DNA of 64,000 nt from positions 1 through 64,000 of the forward strand of contig NKIW01000004.1 of the NCBI GenBank assembly GCA_002256205.1. The letters are read 5' to 3'. Shown piece after piece: positions 17,033-26,567 of this stretch; position 1 is the first letter of the stretch, and every line of letters starts with the position of its first letter. The notes under the pieces are model-generated. The model worked only from the letters and a program-made list of their open reading frames with translations. It had not been told where the DNA came from and did no database searches. This stretch comes from Rhizobiales bacterium PAR1. Its GTDB lineage: Bacteria; Pseudomonadota; Alphaproteobacteria; Rhizobiales; Beijerinckiaceae. The position numbers were made by a program, and so were the translations under genes.

Positions 17033-18475
17033 ATGGCTTTGCCTCTGGTTTTACCCTTCGATCTTGTCGTGATCGGTGCTGGCCCTGCTGGCGGTGCGGC
17101 AGCGCTGGCCGCAAGCGAAGCGGGACTGCGCGTTGTCCTGATTGACGAATCGGCGGCTCCGGGTGGGCAGGTCTACAGGGCCATGCCGGCTGGATTGTCC
17201 CATTCCGATGGCGCTCTGGGGCCGGATGAAAGGGCCGGGCAGGCTTTGCGCGAGGCGATCGCGGCCTCTTCGGTGACGTGGAAGGGTGGTGCGCGGGTCT
17301 GGTCGATTTCCGGGCGCTACCGGATTGATACGGCCTCCACTGCAGGATGCGAGAGCTTTGAAGCGCCGCGTCTCGTCGCAGCGACAGGTGCGCATGAGCG
17401 GATCGTCCCCTTCCCCGGCTGGACCTTGCCTGGCGTGATCGGCCTCGCCGGGGCGACGATCCTGATGAAATCGCAGGGCATGGTGCCCGGCCGCCGGACG
17501 CTGGTTGCAGGCTGCGGCCCCCTGTTGGCCGCTGTGGCGGCCAAGATCATCGCCGGTGGTGGGGAAGTTGCAGCGATCGTCGACCTTTCAAGCCGTGCCG
17601 ATTGGTTGAAGGCCCTTCCCGGTCTTGCTTCGCGCCCCGCCTTGCTCAAACAGGGGATCAACTGGTTTCTGGCGATCGGCATGGCGCGCGTGCCAGTGCT
17701 GTTTCGCCATACCATCGTCCGTGCTGAAGGCGAGAACGCCGTAGCATCGGTGACGGCTTCACCGGTCGATGGTAACGGCCGCCTGAGCGGCGGACCTGAG
17801 CGCACCTTCGAGGTCGATTCGCTGGCTGTCGGGCATGGGTTGGTGCCGGGCGCAGAAATTCCTCGCTTGCTGCGCTCCAAGCTGGCGTTCAGCGCGGCTT
17901 CGGGCGGCTGGATCCCGGTGCGCGACACATTTGGGCGCTGTTCCGTCGAAGGGCTTTACGCCGCAGGCGACGGGGCAGAAATCGCTGGCGCCTTGCCGGC
18001 CGCCATCACCGGCAGGTTGGCTGGACTGGCTGCCGCACGCGATTCGGGCGCGCTGGATTCTGCGCGTTTTGAAATCCTTTCGGAAGTGACACTGGCCGCC
18101 TTTCGAAAGACGCTGGCGTTCTCCGGTGCCGCGCGCGATCTGATGCGCCCTCGCCCTGCCATGATCGAGGATATCGCGCCCGATACCGTCGTCTGTCGCT
18201 GCGAGGATATCCGCCGCAGCGAAATCGAAGCGGCGATTGCGGCTGGCGCGAGCGAGGTCAACCAGCTCAAGCATTTCTCCCGGTGCGGCATGGGCCCCTG
18301 CCAGGGGCGGATGTGCGGCGATACGGTCGCGGGCCTTGTTGCCCTTCATGCCGGTTCGCGCGAAGCGGCCGGATACTGGACCGGTCGACCGCCGCTACGC
18401 CCGGTGCCGCTTTCGATGCTGCTCGGCGAGTTTGACTATTCCGATATTCCAGTGCCGGAGCCCGCTCCGCTATGA
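17033..18475 (+). CDS. HcnB-like FAD/NAD-dependent oxidoreductase with BFD-type [2Fe-2S] domain
   Basis: This 480-residue protein begins with a dinucleotide fold (LVVIGAGPAGGAAALAASEAG, about residues 12-32). It has a second NAD-type fold (PGRRTLVAGCGPLLAAVAAKI) and a C-terminal BFD-like [2Fe-2S] domain with CRCED and CGMGPCQGRMC. This is the alpha/B subunit of HCN synthase, octopine/nopaline oxidase and D-hydroxyproline dehydrogenase complexes. Its end overlaps the start of the next gene by four bases. The complex is probably membrane-associated and feeds electrons to quinone or cytochrome, as known for family members. Confidence 0.88.
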   Translation: MALPLVLPFDLVVIGAGPAGGAAALAASEAGLRVVLIDESAAPGGQVYRAMPAGLSHSDGALGPDERAGQALREAIAASSVTWKGGARVWSISGRYRIDTASTAGCESFEAPRLVAATGAHERIVPFPGWTLPGVIGLAGATILMKSQGMVPGRRTLVAGCGPLLAAVAAKIIAGGGEVAAIVDLSSRADWLKALPGLASRPALLKQGINWFLAIGMARVPVLFRHTIVRAEGENAVASVTASPVDGNGRLSGGPERTFEVDSLAVGHGLVPGAEIPRLLRSKLAFSAASGGWIPVRDTFGRCSVEGLYAAGDGAEIAGALPAAITGRLAGLAAARDSGALDSARFEILSEVTLAAFRKTLAFSGAARDLMRPRPAMIEDIAPDTVVCRCEDIRRSEIEAAIAAGASEVNQLKHFSRCGMGPCQGRMCGDTVAGLVALHAGSREAAGYWTGRPPLRPVPLSMLLGEFDYSDIPVPEPAPL

Positions 18476-19653
18476 AACCGGCTTATGATCTCGGCATTGT
18501 CGGCGGAGGGGTCCACGGCGCAACGGTCGCGCTGTTCTGTGCCCGCGCCGGGTTGAAAACGGTGCTGTTCGAGCGCGGAAGCCTGTGCCGTGAGGCATCC
18601 GGCGTCAATGCCGGTACGCTGACGATGCAGATGACGCGGGTGGCGCTCATCCCCTACGCGCTCCAAGCCCATGCGATGTGGGCCTCGGCGCGCGAATGGC
18701 TCGGGCATGATGTCGGCGTTGTTGTGTGCGACGGGCTCTCGCTCGCCTTCACTGAGCGCGAGGCCGAGCTTCTGACCTTCCGGGCGGGCAAGCGCCGCGA
18801 GGCTGGCGCACCGATTTCGATCATCTCGCCTTCCGAGGCCATGGCGGTCGAGCCGGGCCTCTCAGAGAAGGTGCTCTGCGCCGGGCATTGCAAGGTCGAC
18901 GGCTATGCCAATGCCTATCTGACCGGCCTCGCCTTCCGCCGTGCCTTGCTTGAAGCCGGAGTCGACCTCAGGGAACAGACGCCGGTGAGCGGGATTTCGC
19001 GCGAGGAACAGGGCTTCGGCGTGGCCACTGCGCAAGAGACTGTCCCGGTCAAACGTCTGGTTCTGGCGGGCGGCGTCTGGCTCGAAGACATGATGGCCTG
19101 GTTCGGGCTGCATCTGCCGATCAAGGTCCTGATCAATCAGCTCGCCGTCACAGAGCGTATCCGGCCAGTGATGCGGACGGTGGTTGGGATTGCGAGCGGC
19201 CTTCTGTCGCTCAAACAATATCCGCACGGCACCGTGGTCATCGGTGGCGGCTGGCAGGGCGTTGGGGACCGCAAGCGGGGCGGCGTTGAACTCCTGCCGG
19301 AGAACCTCGTCGGCAACATGCGGCTAGCCTGCCATGCCATTCCAGCCCTGAAGGAAGCCCGGCTTGCGCGTGCCTGGGCAGGCCTTGAGGCTGAAACGCG
19401 CGATGCGTTGCCTGCTGCCGGGCCGATCCCCGGCATTCCCGACGCCTATATCTGCGGCAGCGTCCATTCCGGCTACACCAGCGGTCCCTACATCGCGAAA
19501 TTGCTCGCGGATCGCATCCTGGAACGCGAACCGATCGATCCCCTGTTTCCCATTGACCGCCTGCTCGCGCCACAAGACGCGGCGCAAGCCACACGCCCCC
19601 TTTCCACCCATCCTGAGCTGGCAGGCGCCGATGAAACCCCGCACTCTCTCTGA
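18472..19653 (+). CDS. HcnC/DadA-like FAD amine oxidoreductase subunit
   Basis: This 393-residue D-amino-acid-oxidase-fold flavoprotein has the N-terminal FAD motif LGIVGGGVHGATVALFCARAG, the DAO-type LSLKQYPHGTVVIGGGWQG block, and RAWAGLEAETRDALPAAGPIPG followed by GYTSGPYIAKLLAD near the C-terminus. It is the catalytic (C/beta) subunit that oxidises a C-N bond of glycine, an opine, D-hydroxyproline or sarcosine-like substrates in related complexes. It overlaps the downstream DapA-family gene by 23 bases. Substrate specificity cannot be read from motifs. Confidence 0.87.
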   Translation: MKPAYDLGIVGGGVHGATVALFCARAGLKTVLFERGSLCREASGVNAGTLTMQMTRVALIPYALQAHAMWASAREWLGHDVGVVVCDGLSLAFTEREAELLTFRAGKRREAGAPISIISPSEAMAVEPGLSEKVLCAGHCKVDGYANAYLTGLAFRRALLEAGVDLREQTPVSGISREEQGFGVATAQETVPVKRLVLAGGVWLEDMMAWFGLHLPIKVLINQLAVTERIRPVMRTVVGIASGLLSLKQYPHGTVVIGGGWQGVGDRKRGGVELLPENLVGNMRLACHAIPALKEARLARAWAGLEAETRDALPAAGPIPGIPDAYICGSVHSGYTSGPYIAKLLADRILEREPIDPLFPIDRLLAPQDAAQATRPLSTHPELAGADETPHSL

Positions 19654-20617
19654 AGCACCGAGCCCCCATTCGCGCGTAGAGGCCGCCATCCGGCGTCTCA
19701 CCGGCATTCATGCTGCGACCATCTGCCCGATGCGACCAGATTTCAGCGTCGACGAGGCCGCTCTTGCTGCGCATGTCGGCATGGTCGGTACCGCCGATGG
19801 CATCGAGGGGCTACTGATCAACGGACATGCGGGCGAGAATTTTCTGCTTTCGCGCGAGGAAAAGCGGCGCGTGATCGAGATCTGTCGCTCGGTTCTGGGA
19901 CCGAATGCCTTTCTGACGAGTGGCGTGAATGCAGAATCAAGCCTCGACGCTGCCGTGCATGCGGCGGATGCCGAAGCGGCGGGTGCGGATGCGATCCTGC
20001 TCTTCCCGCCCAACGCCTGGGGTCTGTTTCAGGATGAGGATTCCGCTTTCCTCCATCACCAGCACGTGATGGCTGGCTGTGGCTTGCCGCTGATGCTCTA
20101 TCAGGCGCCCGTGCGCGCCGGCACCATGCCCTATTCCACGGATATTCTCGCACGCCTCGTCGCCCTGCCCCGCGTTGCCGGAATCAAGGAAGGGAGCTGG
20201 GAGGTCGCGACCTATGACGAGAACCGCCGCGTGGCCAAGGCGCTCCGGCCTGAACTTGCCGTGCTTGGTTCCGGCGATGAGCACCTTCTGACCAGCTATC
20301 TCATCGGCTCGGAAGGCAGTCAGGTCAGCCTTGCTGCGGTGACACCCGCACCAGTTGTTGCGCTCTGGCGTGCGGCACAAGCGGGCGACTGGGCGGCGGC
20401 ACGGCATTGGCATGATGTGATCTATCCGCTGGCGGGCGCGATTTATCGGCAGGCACCGGGCGGGCGGGCGACGCCACGGCTCAAAGCCTGTCTGAAAATC
20501 CTCGGGCACCTCGAATGCGATACGGTACGCCCGCCTTTTGCCCCCTTGCCGGTGGAGGAATACCGCAGGCTGGAGCGTGCGCTGATCCAAGTCCAGAATG
20601 CCGGTTCGCCATCATGA
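19631..20617 (+). CDS. DapA-family (dihydrodipicolinate synthase/NAL) lyase, first
   Basis: This 328-residue class I aldolase-fold enzyme shows the Schiff-base lysine in GIKEGSWE and the upstream tyrosine in PLMLYQAPV. Besides DHDPS the family includes N-acetylneuraminate lyase, 4-hydroxy-2-oxoglutarate aldolase and delta1-pyrroline-4-hydroxy-2-carboxylate deaminase; the last acts directly after D-hydroxyproline dehydrogenase. The ATG at 19631 lies inside the preceding gene, which indicates coupling to the oxidase. A second, divergent homologue (26564-27481) is coupled to the fused oxidase. A role on the oxidase product is inferred. Confidence 0.85.
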   Translation: MKPRTLSEAPSPHSRVEAAIRRLTGIHAATICPMRPDFSVDEAALAAHVGMVGTADGIEGLLINGHAGENFLLSREEKRRVIEICRSVLGPNAFLTSGVNAESSLDAAVHAADAEAAGADAILLFPPNAWGLFQDEDSAFLHHQHVMAGCGLPLMLYQAPVRAGTMPYSTDILARLVALPRVAGIKEGSWEVATYDENRRVAKALRPELAVLGSGDEHLLTSYLIGSEGSQVSLAAVTPAPVVALWRAAQAGDWAAARHWHDVIYPLAGAIYRQAPGGRATPRLKACLKILGHLECDTVRPPFAPLPVEEYRRLERALIQVQNAGSPS

Positions 20618-20644
20618 TGCGTCACAGAATCGGACTGGCCTGAG

Positions 20645-21319
20645 ATGTCCTACACGCTTCAATTCGGACAGGTGACACCCTACCTCGGCTATCTCGCCGG
20701 TGGGGCCTGGCTGGCGCTGCAACTCGCGGCGATTGCCTTCGTTCTCGGCTGGGCCATTGGGCTCGGATGCGCGTCGACGCTCCATTACGGGCCACGCTGG
20801 GCGCGCTGGCCGATCCGCGCCTACGTGGTGTTCTTCCTCAACACCCCGCTGCTGGTGCAGATCTTCTTCCTGTATTTTGCCTTGCCGGATTGGGGCATCC
20901 TTCTGGGCTCCTTTCAGGCGGTTGTGCTCGGAATGTCGCTCAACGCAGGCGCTTATCTCACGGAGATCCAGCGGGCAGGCTTCAATTCAATCCGTCAGGC
21001 CGAGGTTGAGGCCGCCGAAACGCTCGGGTTCACGCGGGTGCAATCCATCCGCTACGTCGTGCTGCCGCATATCCTGAAGGTGCTGTTTCCGCCGCTTTCG
21101 AACCAGTACATCATCCTGACTATGACCACCTCCATCGCCGCGATTTTCGGCGTTGAGGAACTCACCGGGCGCACCTACAACATCAACGCGCAGACCTTCC
21201 GCTCGCTTGAGATCTTTTCCATCGCCGCGCTCTATTATGTCGTGCTGACACTGATCGCGAGTGCGGCCCTCTACGCCGTCGGCCGCTACTTCTTCCGGAT
21301 CAAGAGGAGCCCGTTCTGA
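20645..21319 (+). CDS. Amino-acid ABC importer permease 1 (HisM/GlnP type)
   Basis: This 224-residue permease has the His/Glu/Gln/Arg/opine family signature: GGAWLALQLAAIAFVLGW at the N-terminus, RAYVVFFLNTPLLVQIFF and the EAA loop EAAETLGFTRVQSIRYVVLPHILKVLFPPLSNQ. It has five or six membrane segments. Its stop and the next gene's start share a base (TGATG). The family name includes opine transporters, in keeping with the neighbouring opine-oxidase-like enzymes. Confidence 0.9.
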   Translation: MSYTLQFGQVTPYLGYLAGGAWLALQLAAIAFVLGWAIGLGCASTLHYGPRWARWPIRAYVVFFLNTPLLVQIFFLYFALPDWGILLGSFQAVVLGMSLNAGAYLTEIQRAGFNSIRQAEVEAAETLGFTRVQSIRYVVLPHILKVLFPPLSNQYIILTMTTSIAAIFGVEELTGRTYNINAQTFRSLEIFSIAALYYVVLTLIASAALYAVGRYFFRIKRSPF

Positions 21320-22005
21320 TGGCCGCCCTGATCGAGGAAGCCGGACGCTTCTACTCCTATTACAATCTCATCTATCTTGGAAAAGCGTTCCTTTTCACAA
21401 TCCTGCTGTCGTTTGCCGGCTGCGGGATCGGTTTCGTGCTGGGCGCGGGCCTTGCGGTCATGCGTCATCCCCGCATTGTCTCTTTTGCCCCGCTGCGCTG
21501 GTTCGCGCTGCTCTATGTCGAGCTGTTCCGGCGCATCCCCTTCCTCGTTCTGCTGATGGTGGTGTTCTTCGCGTTCCAGCTTGCAGGCGCGGATGTGACG
21601 ATGTTCACGGTGGCCGCAACTACCGTGGCGCTCTCTGCTTCGGCCTTTTCGGCGGAGAATGTGCGGGCGGGCCTCGAATCCATACATCCCAACCAGTGGG
21701 ATGCCGCCGAGGCGATGAACATGGGCGGGCTGACGGCCCTGCGCCGCGTGGTGTTGCCGCAATCCTGGCGCGTCATCATCCCGCCGTCGATGACCTATTC
21801 GGTGGGGCTGGTGAAGGCGACCTCAATCGCCTCGCAGATCGGCGTTCTCGAACTCACCTATGCCGCCAAGATCCTCAACCAGAAGGGATTTTCCGCTGCA
21901 CTCTGCTTCGGGACCATCCTCGTTCTCTATTTCTGCCTTTGCTACCCACTCAATCTTTTCGCGACCTCCCTGGAGAAGCGGCTTGCCCCATCTCGCAATC
22001 GATAA
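21319..22005 (+). CDS. Amino-acid ABC importer permease 2
   Basis: This 228-residue partner permease has the motif LYVELFRRIPFLVLLMVVFF and the EAA loop DAAEAMNMGGLTALRRVVLPQSWRVIIPP. It forms a heterodimer with the preceding gene product. It overlaps the ATPase gene by 23 bases. Confidence 0.9.
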   Translation: MAALIEEAGRFYSYYNLIYLGKAFLFTILLSFAGCGIGFVLGAGLAVMRHPRIVSFAPLRWFALLYVELFRRIPFLVLLMVVFFAFQLAGADVTMFTVAATTVALSASAFSAENVRAGLESIHPNQWDAAEAMNMGGLTALRRVVLPQSWRVIIPPSMTYSVGLVKATSIASQIGVLELTYAAKILNQKGFSAALCFGTILVLYFCLCYPLNLFATSLEKRLAPSRNR

Positions 22006-22720
22006 CCTCAACGCCGATTATGGCGCGACACCCATCCTCCGGGATGTCGATCTTTCCGTAGAGCGCGGCGAAATTGTCGCGATCATCGGGCCGTCCGGCT
22101 CGGGAAAAAGCACCCTGTTGCGTGTGCTGACGGGCCTCCTCAAACCGCGCTCCGGCAGGGTCGAGATCGCTGGCGAGGTTGTGAATTACACCAGCGCAGC
22201 CGCGCTGCGGAAGGTGAGGGACCGCTTCGCTATCGTGTTCCAGCAGTACAACCTTTTCCAGAACATGACGGCGCTGCGCAACGTGACCATCGCACCCACC
22301 ATCGTGAAGAAGCGCAATGCCGCCGAAGTCGAGCGTGAGGCCCGAGCGCTGCTGGAAAAAGTCGGTCTCTCGCATCGCATCGACGCTTATCCGGATGAGA
22401 TGTCCGGTGGTCAGCAACAGCGTGTGGCGATTGCGCGTGCGCTGGCCCTGAAGCCCGAGATCCTGCTGCTCGACGAGGTGACCTCTGCGCTCGATCCCGA
22501 GCTTGTAGCCGAAGTGCTCGATACCATCCGAACGCTCGCCTCGGAGGGCATGACGATGCTGATCGTCAGCCACGAGATGGCCTTCGTGCGCGAAGTGGCG
22601 ACCAAGGTCGTTTTCATGGCCGATGGGCGGATCGTCGAAGTCGGGCCACCCGCCCAGATTTTCGACGCCCCTCAGACCGAACGCTGTGCGGAATTCGTCA
22701 GGCGCATCCTGCGTCACTAA
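21983..22720 (+). CDS. Amino-acid ABC importer ATPase (HisP/GlnQ type)
   Basis: This 245-residue ATPase has Walker A GPSGSGKST, Q-loop VFQQYNLFQNMTAL, signature MSGGQQQRVAIARAL, Walker B ILLLDEVTSALD and the H-loop VSHEMAFVREVA typical of amino-acid importers. No ATG is available at the right place; the TTG at 21983, preceded by TGGAGAAG, gives the family-like N-terminus PHLAIDNLNADYG. It may also energise the permease at 29567, which has no ATPase of its own. Confidence 0.88.
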   Translation: MPHLAIDNLNADYGATPILRDVDLSVERGEIVAIIGPSGSGKSTLLRVLTGLLKPRSGRVEIAGEVVNYTSAAALRKVRDRFAIVFQQYNLFQNMTALRNVTIAPTIVKKRNAAEVEREARALLEKVGLSHRIDAYPDEMSGGQQQRVAIARALALKPEILLLDEVTSALDPELVAEVLDTIRTLASEGMTMLIVSHEMAFVREVATKVVFMADGRIVEVGPPAQIFDAPQTERCAEFVRRILRH

Positions 22721-22731
22721 ACGACCGGAGA

Positions 22732-23628
22732 ATGGCCATGTACGGAATGCAGCTTCTCAAAGGCGCGGTGGATTGCCATGTGCACAGCTGCCCTCATCTC
22801 AACGGTCGCAGCGTTTCTGTGCTGGAATCGGTGCGGCAAGCCGCTGCCGCGGGCATGCGCGCCGTCGGCCTCATGGACAATTTTCAGAACTCTTCGGGCT
22901 ATGCGGCGCTTGCAATGGCCGAACTCGGTCAACTCGGCGTCGCGGTCTTTGGCGGGCTGATCATGCAGCCGACAGCAGGCGGGGTCAGCTATGAAGCGGC
23001 CAGAAACGCAGTCGACTATGGCTATGGCCCCGGAACCGGTGCGCGTTTCATTTCGCTGCCAACGCATCACACCCGCGCGGTAGCCTTGGCCGAGGGTCGC
23101 AGCCCGGCCTTTCTGGAAACGACCTTTTCTGTGCCATCCAGCGGCAAGGTGCCGGACCCTGTCCCCGCGATTATGGCGCTCTGCGCCGAGCGCGACATCG
23201 TTTTCGATTGCGGGCATGTCGACGGGCCGGAAGCCGTTGCGCTTGCCGAGGAGGCCAAACGGAAGGGGGTGACGCGTCTGCGAACCCATGCTGGTGCCTA
23301 TGCCGAGGATTCCATCCGCGAGATTGTCGCGCTCGGCGGGTATTGTGAATTCTCGTTCTTCCAGCTCAGCCACGCGACGCAGGTTGGCCTGACCCATGTC
23401 GACCGCGAAAAGCACAAGGCGGCGGGCATGACGATTGACGACATGGCGCCGCGCATTCGCGCGGCGGGCGATCGGGCGATCGTTTCGGGTGACGCGGGGG
23501 TGTTCCTGCTGGCCCCGCCGGTGGAATCGTTCCGCCAGTTCATGGTGCTGCTGGAAGCCGCGGGCTTTTCGGAGAGCGATATCCGCCGCATGAACACGAC
23601 AAATCCTGTCGCGCTGTTCGGCCTCTGA
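22732..23628 (+). CDS. DUF6282-family metal-dependent hydrolase-like protein
   Basis: This 298-residue protein is of the amidohydrolase-like type I recognise as DUF6282. It has an N-terminal DCHVHSCPH (HxH metal site, about residues 14-22), central SLPTHH, FDCGHVDGPEAV and LRTHAG histidines, and a late VSGDAG aspartate. This set is consistent with a TIM-barrel metallohydrolase. It lies 11 bases after the ABC ATPase and ends the operon. The reaction is unknown; lactone, imide or cyclic amide hydrolysis would suit the context, but this is only inference. Confidence 0.72.
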   Translation: MAMYGMQLLKGAVDCHVHSCPHLNGRSVSVLESVRQAAAAGMRAVGLMDNFQNSSGYAALAMAELGQLGVAVFGGLIMQPTAGGVSYEAARNAVDYGYGPGTGARFISLPTHHTRAVALAEGRSPAFLETTFSVPSSGKVPDPVPAIMALCAERDIVFDCGHVDGPEAVALAEEAKRKGVTRLRTHAGAYAEDSIREIVALGGYCEFSFFQLSHATQVGLTHVDREKHKAAGMTIDDMAPRIRAAGDRAIVSGDAGVFLLAPPVESFRQFMVLLEAAGFSESDIRRMNTTNPVALFGL

Positions 23629-23687
23629 TCCAGGCTATCCAGTCGCGGGTCATGGAGCGCAGCGATATGCGGTTCTCCGCGCCAGCT

Positions 23688-26567
23688 TCAGCCAAATCGC
23701 TCGATCAGGAACGGCGATAAGTCTCGGCCGGGATCGTCTCCGTTGACCAACGCCGCCGTCATTTGTCCCATCAATGGGCCGAGCGTGTAACCGTTCGACG
23801 TCACGCAATTAAAGAAACCGGGCGCGGTGGGATGTTCGCCGAGGATCGGAGCGCCATCGATATTGATGTTCATCGCCGCCCAACTCCGGAGCACATGGAG
23901 ACGGCGCAGCGCCGGCACCACATGCTGGGCGACCCAGAGATTACCCTCGATGCTGGCGAGCTGCGGTCGCGGATGGCCATGGATCGGATCAAGCCCGGCA
24001 GTCCACCCCCCACCGATGATGAAATTGCCGTTGGCTGCCTGCTTCAACGTCAGGTGTCGGTCGGCGTGAGCGACCAGCCGGGAGATCAGCGGCTCGGCAG
24101 GTTCGGTGACGATCATCTGCAACGGCGCGCCAAACACCGGCACGGCCAGATTGAGCATCGCGCCGATGCGGGACGCAAAACCGCCCGCCGCATTCACCAG
24201 ACGGCCGGCGACAAGATCACCCCGGTTGGTCACAAGGCGGAATCCCGCCCCAGCTCGCTCAAGGGCGATCACCTGCGCGCCCGTGAAGACCCGCGCGCCA
24301 GCCGCCAGCGCAGCGGTATAGAGCCCTTGCGTCGCCACCAGCGGATTGATCTTGCCTTCCTGCGGGCAGAAGGCCGCGCCGACAAACCGCTCGTCCAGCG
24401 CCGGTTCGAGCCGCCGCAGATCGGCGCGCGAAATAACCGAGCAATCGATACCTTGCGCGCGCTCCACCGCCGTTTTGGCCTCGATGAAGCGTAAATGCGC
24501 CTCGCTCTCGGCCACCATCAGACCGCCTGAGATCGAAATCTCGAAATCCGCCGCCAGTTCTTGTTCCAGCGTACGCCACAGGGCGATCGAGGCTAGCTGG
24601 AGAGGGAGCGTTCGTGCCGCCGGACCGCCGCCCGCTTCGGCCTTGGAGCCGTGATCGAACGACAGCAGTTGCGCGTGCAGGCTTCCGGCATTGCCGCCGG
24701 ATGCGCCGCTGTTGACCGCATTGCGATCCAGCACCACCACATCGTGCCCGGCGCGGGCTAGAAACAGCGCCGTGCTCAGTCCTGCCACACCCGCCCCGAT
24801 AATCACGGTCTGCGCCTGTTTGACGGGCAACGCTTCTGCCTCAGGCGATGTCCATGCCGGCAGGTTGGCGCGGCGATGACCGCCCCATTCCGCCTTTTCA
24901 ATCGCGAGCGCGGCAAGCGGCACAGGCCTCACCGGTATTTGCGGCGCGGGAAGTGCACGCTCCTGTGCTGGTGCGCCTGTAAGCGTTCGCAAGGACTGCG
25001 CACAATAGCGCCCCTGGCATCTCCCCATTCCCGCGCGCGTCAGGCGTTTGAGCGCACTGGCGTCCCGAACGCCAAATCGTGTGACGGTGTCGGCCAAGGT
25101 TGCGCGCGAGACGGCCTCGCACCGGCACGCCAAGGCGTTTGCCGCTGAAGGCAATTTCGAAGCGTCCGCCTCAAAAAGAGACCACAGGTTGCGCTGAAAC
25201 CGGCGATGCCGCGCCAGCGCCCGCCGCGCGGCATCCGCTCCGGGATTAGGCTGAAAGCCCAGTTTTTCTGCCGCCGCGAGACCCGCCAGCGCCCCCATCG
25301 CGCCAGCGATATGTGCGCCGCCAAAGCCACCGGCCTCACCCACAACGAACACGTCGGGCTGCTCCGTGGCGCCATCATCCCCGCGTTCGATACGAAGTTC
25401 GCCGCGAACATCCGTGGTGAACGGCAATCCCAGCAGGCGCGCAAGATCGGCCGCAGGTGCAAAGCCGTCGCTGGCGCAGATGATGTCGCAGACGATCCGC
25501 TCGCTGACACCGCGTTGGCTGACCATCGCCGCGGTACAACCTTCCTGCCCCTCGACGGCAATCAGCCGCGCGTTGAAGCGGACCTGTGCGCCGGACTTCC
25601 TGAGTGCTGCGAGATCGCGCAAGCCCTGAAGCGTCAGCGCCGGGTCCGCCAGAGCGAGACGCAGGGCGGCTATCGGTCTCGTCCATGGCGCGGGCGCAGC
25701 CTCAACGACAGTAACTTCACACCCGGCTTCAGCCAGTTCACGCGCCACCTGAAGGTTGAGCGGTCCATTGCCGGCGAGTACCACCCGGCGACCGGGAACA
25801 ACCCCATAGCTGCGCCAGAGTGTTTGCGCGGCGCCCGGCGTCATCACGCCCGGCATGGTCCAACCGGGAACAACGGTGGGTTGCTCATAGGCACCGGTCG
25901 CGATGATCAAAGCCCGTGGTCGAATGATCGACGCCTGCCCATGCGCATAAATCGATAGCAACAAGGCCCCCGCTTCGCCGCGTTCGACACCGAACACCAG
26001 CGTTTCCCATTCCAGCACAACACCGCTGGCGCGAACCGCCGCAATCAGTTCCGCCCCTGCCGCCATCTGCCCATCGGGCGCAGGTGCAGCAGCGCTCGCG
26101 GCTTGCTTGAAATACTGTCCACCCGCGAGGGAGCGCTCATCCATCAACAGCACCTGCGCACCCGATTGCGCTGCGGCCAATGCGGCGCGCAAACCCGCTG
26201 GCCCCGCCCCGACCACGAGCACATCCGTCTGGCGAATGGGCATGGGGCCAGTCGGCAAAGTGGCGAGATCGGCCTGCGCCTCATCAAGCCGGACCTTGCC
26301 GGTGTGCTGGGCGCGCACCTGCATCCCATCCGCCACCTTGGTCATGCACGCGCGAACGCCAGCGCGACCGTCGACCGTCACGAGGCAATCGTGGCACACG
26401 CCCATGCCGCAGTAATGACCGCGCGCCGCGCCATCCTTGCCGACGCCCTGCGCCAGAATGCCATGTGCAATCAGGGTAGCGGCGATGCTTTCGCCCGCAA
26501 CCGCCTGCAAGCGCTGGCCGTCAAACGTCAGGGTGAGCTGCGCGTGGCGCCTGTCAGCCAAGATCAA
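23688..26567 (-). CDS. Single-chain fusion of HcnA-, HcnB- and DadA-like dehydrogenase subunits
   Basis: This 959-residue protein contains in order a 2Fe-2S ferredoxin domain (residues about 1-90, CGMGVCHDC), an HcnB-like FAD/NAD oxidoreductase (about 112-430, VLVVGAGPAGLRAALAAAQSG), a BFD-type [2Fe-2S] domain (CRCEAV ... GMGRCQGRYC, about 465-515), and a DadA/HcnC-like oxidase (about 578-959, VIIGAGVAGLSTALFLARAG ... FIIGGGWTAGLD). This is the same set as the three genes at 16747-19653, joined in one chain. The start is a TTG overlapping the stop of the DapA-like gene (TTGA). It probably oxidises a secondary amine or D-amino acid; the substrate may differ from that of the split complex. Confidence 0.87.
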   Translation of the reverse strand: MILADRRHAQLTLTFDGQRLQAVAGESIAATLIAHGILAQGVGKDGAARGHYCGMGVCHDCLVTVDGRAGVRACMTKVADGMQVRAQHTGKVRLDEAQADLATLPTGPMPIRQTDVLVVGAGPAGLRAALAAAQSGAQVLLMDERSLAGGQYFKQAASAAAPAPDGQMAAGAELIAAVRASGVVLEWETLVFGVERGEAGALLLSIYAHGQASIIRPRALIIATGAYEQPTVVPGWTMPGVMTPGAAQTLWRSYGVVPGRRVVLAGNGPLNLQVARELAEAGCEVTVVEAAPAPWTRPIAALRLALADPALTLQGLRDLAALRKSGAQVRFNARLIAVEGQEGCTAAMVSQRGVSERIVCDIICASDGFAPAADLARLLGLPFTTDVRGELRIERGDDGATEQPDVFVVGEAGGFGGAHIAGAMGALAGLAAAEKLGFQPNPGADAARRALARHRRFQRNLWSLFEADASKLPSAANALACRCEAVSRATLADTVTRFGVRDASALKRLTRAGMGRCQGRYCAQSLRTLTGAPAQERALPAPQIPVRPVPLAALAIEKAEWGGHRRANLPAWTSPEAEALPVKQAQTVIIGAGVAGLSTALFLARAGHDVVVLDRNAVNSGASGGNAGSLHAQLLSFDHGSKAEAGGGPAARTLPLQLASIALWRTLEQELAADFEISISGGLMVAESEAHLRFIEAKTAVERAQGIDCSVISRADLRRLEPALDERFVGAAFCPQEGKINPLVATQGLYTAALAAGARVFTGAQVIALERAGAGFRLVTNRGDLVAGRLVNAAGGFASRIGAMLNLAVPVFGAPLQMIVTEPAEPLISRLVAHADRHLTLKQAANGNFIIGGGWTAGLDPIHGHPRPQLASIEGNLWVAQHVVPALRRLHVLRSWAAMNINIDGAPILGEHPTAPGFFNCVTSNGYTLGPLMGQMTAALVNGDDPGRDLSPFLIERFG

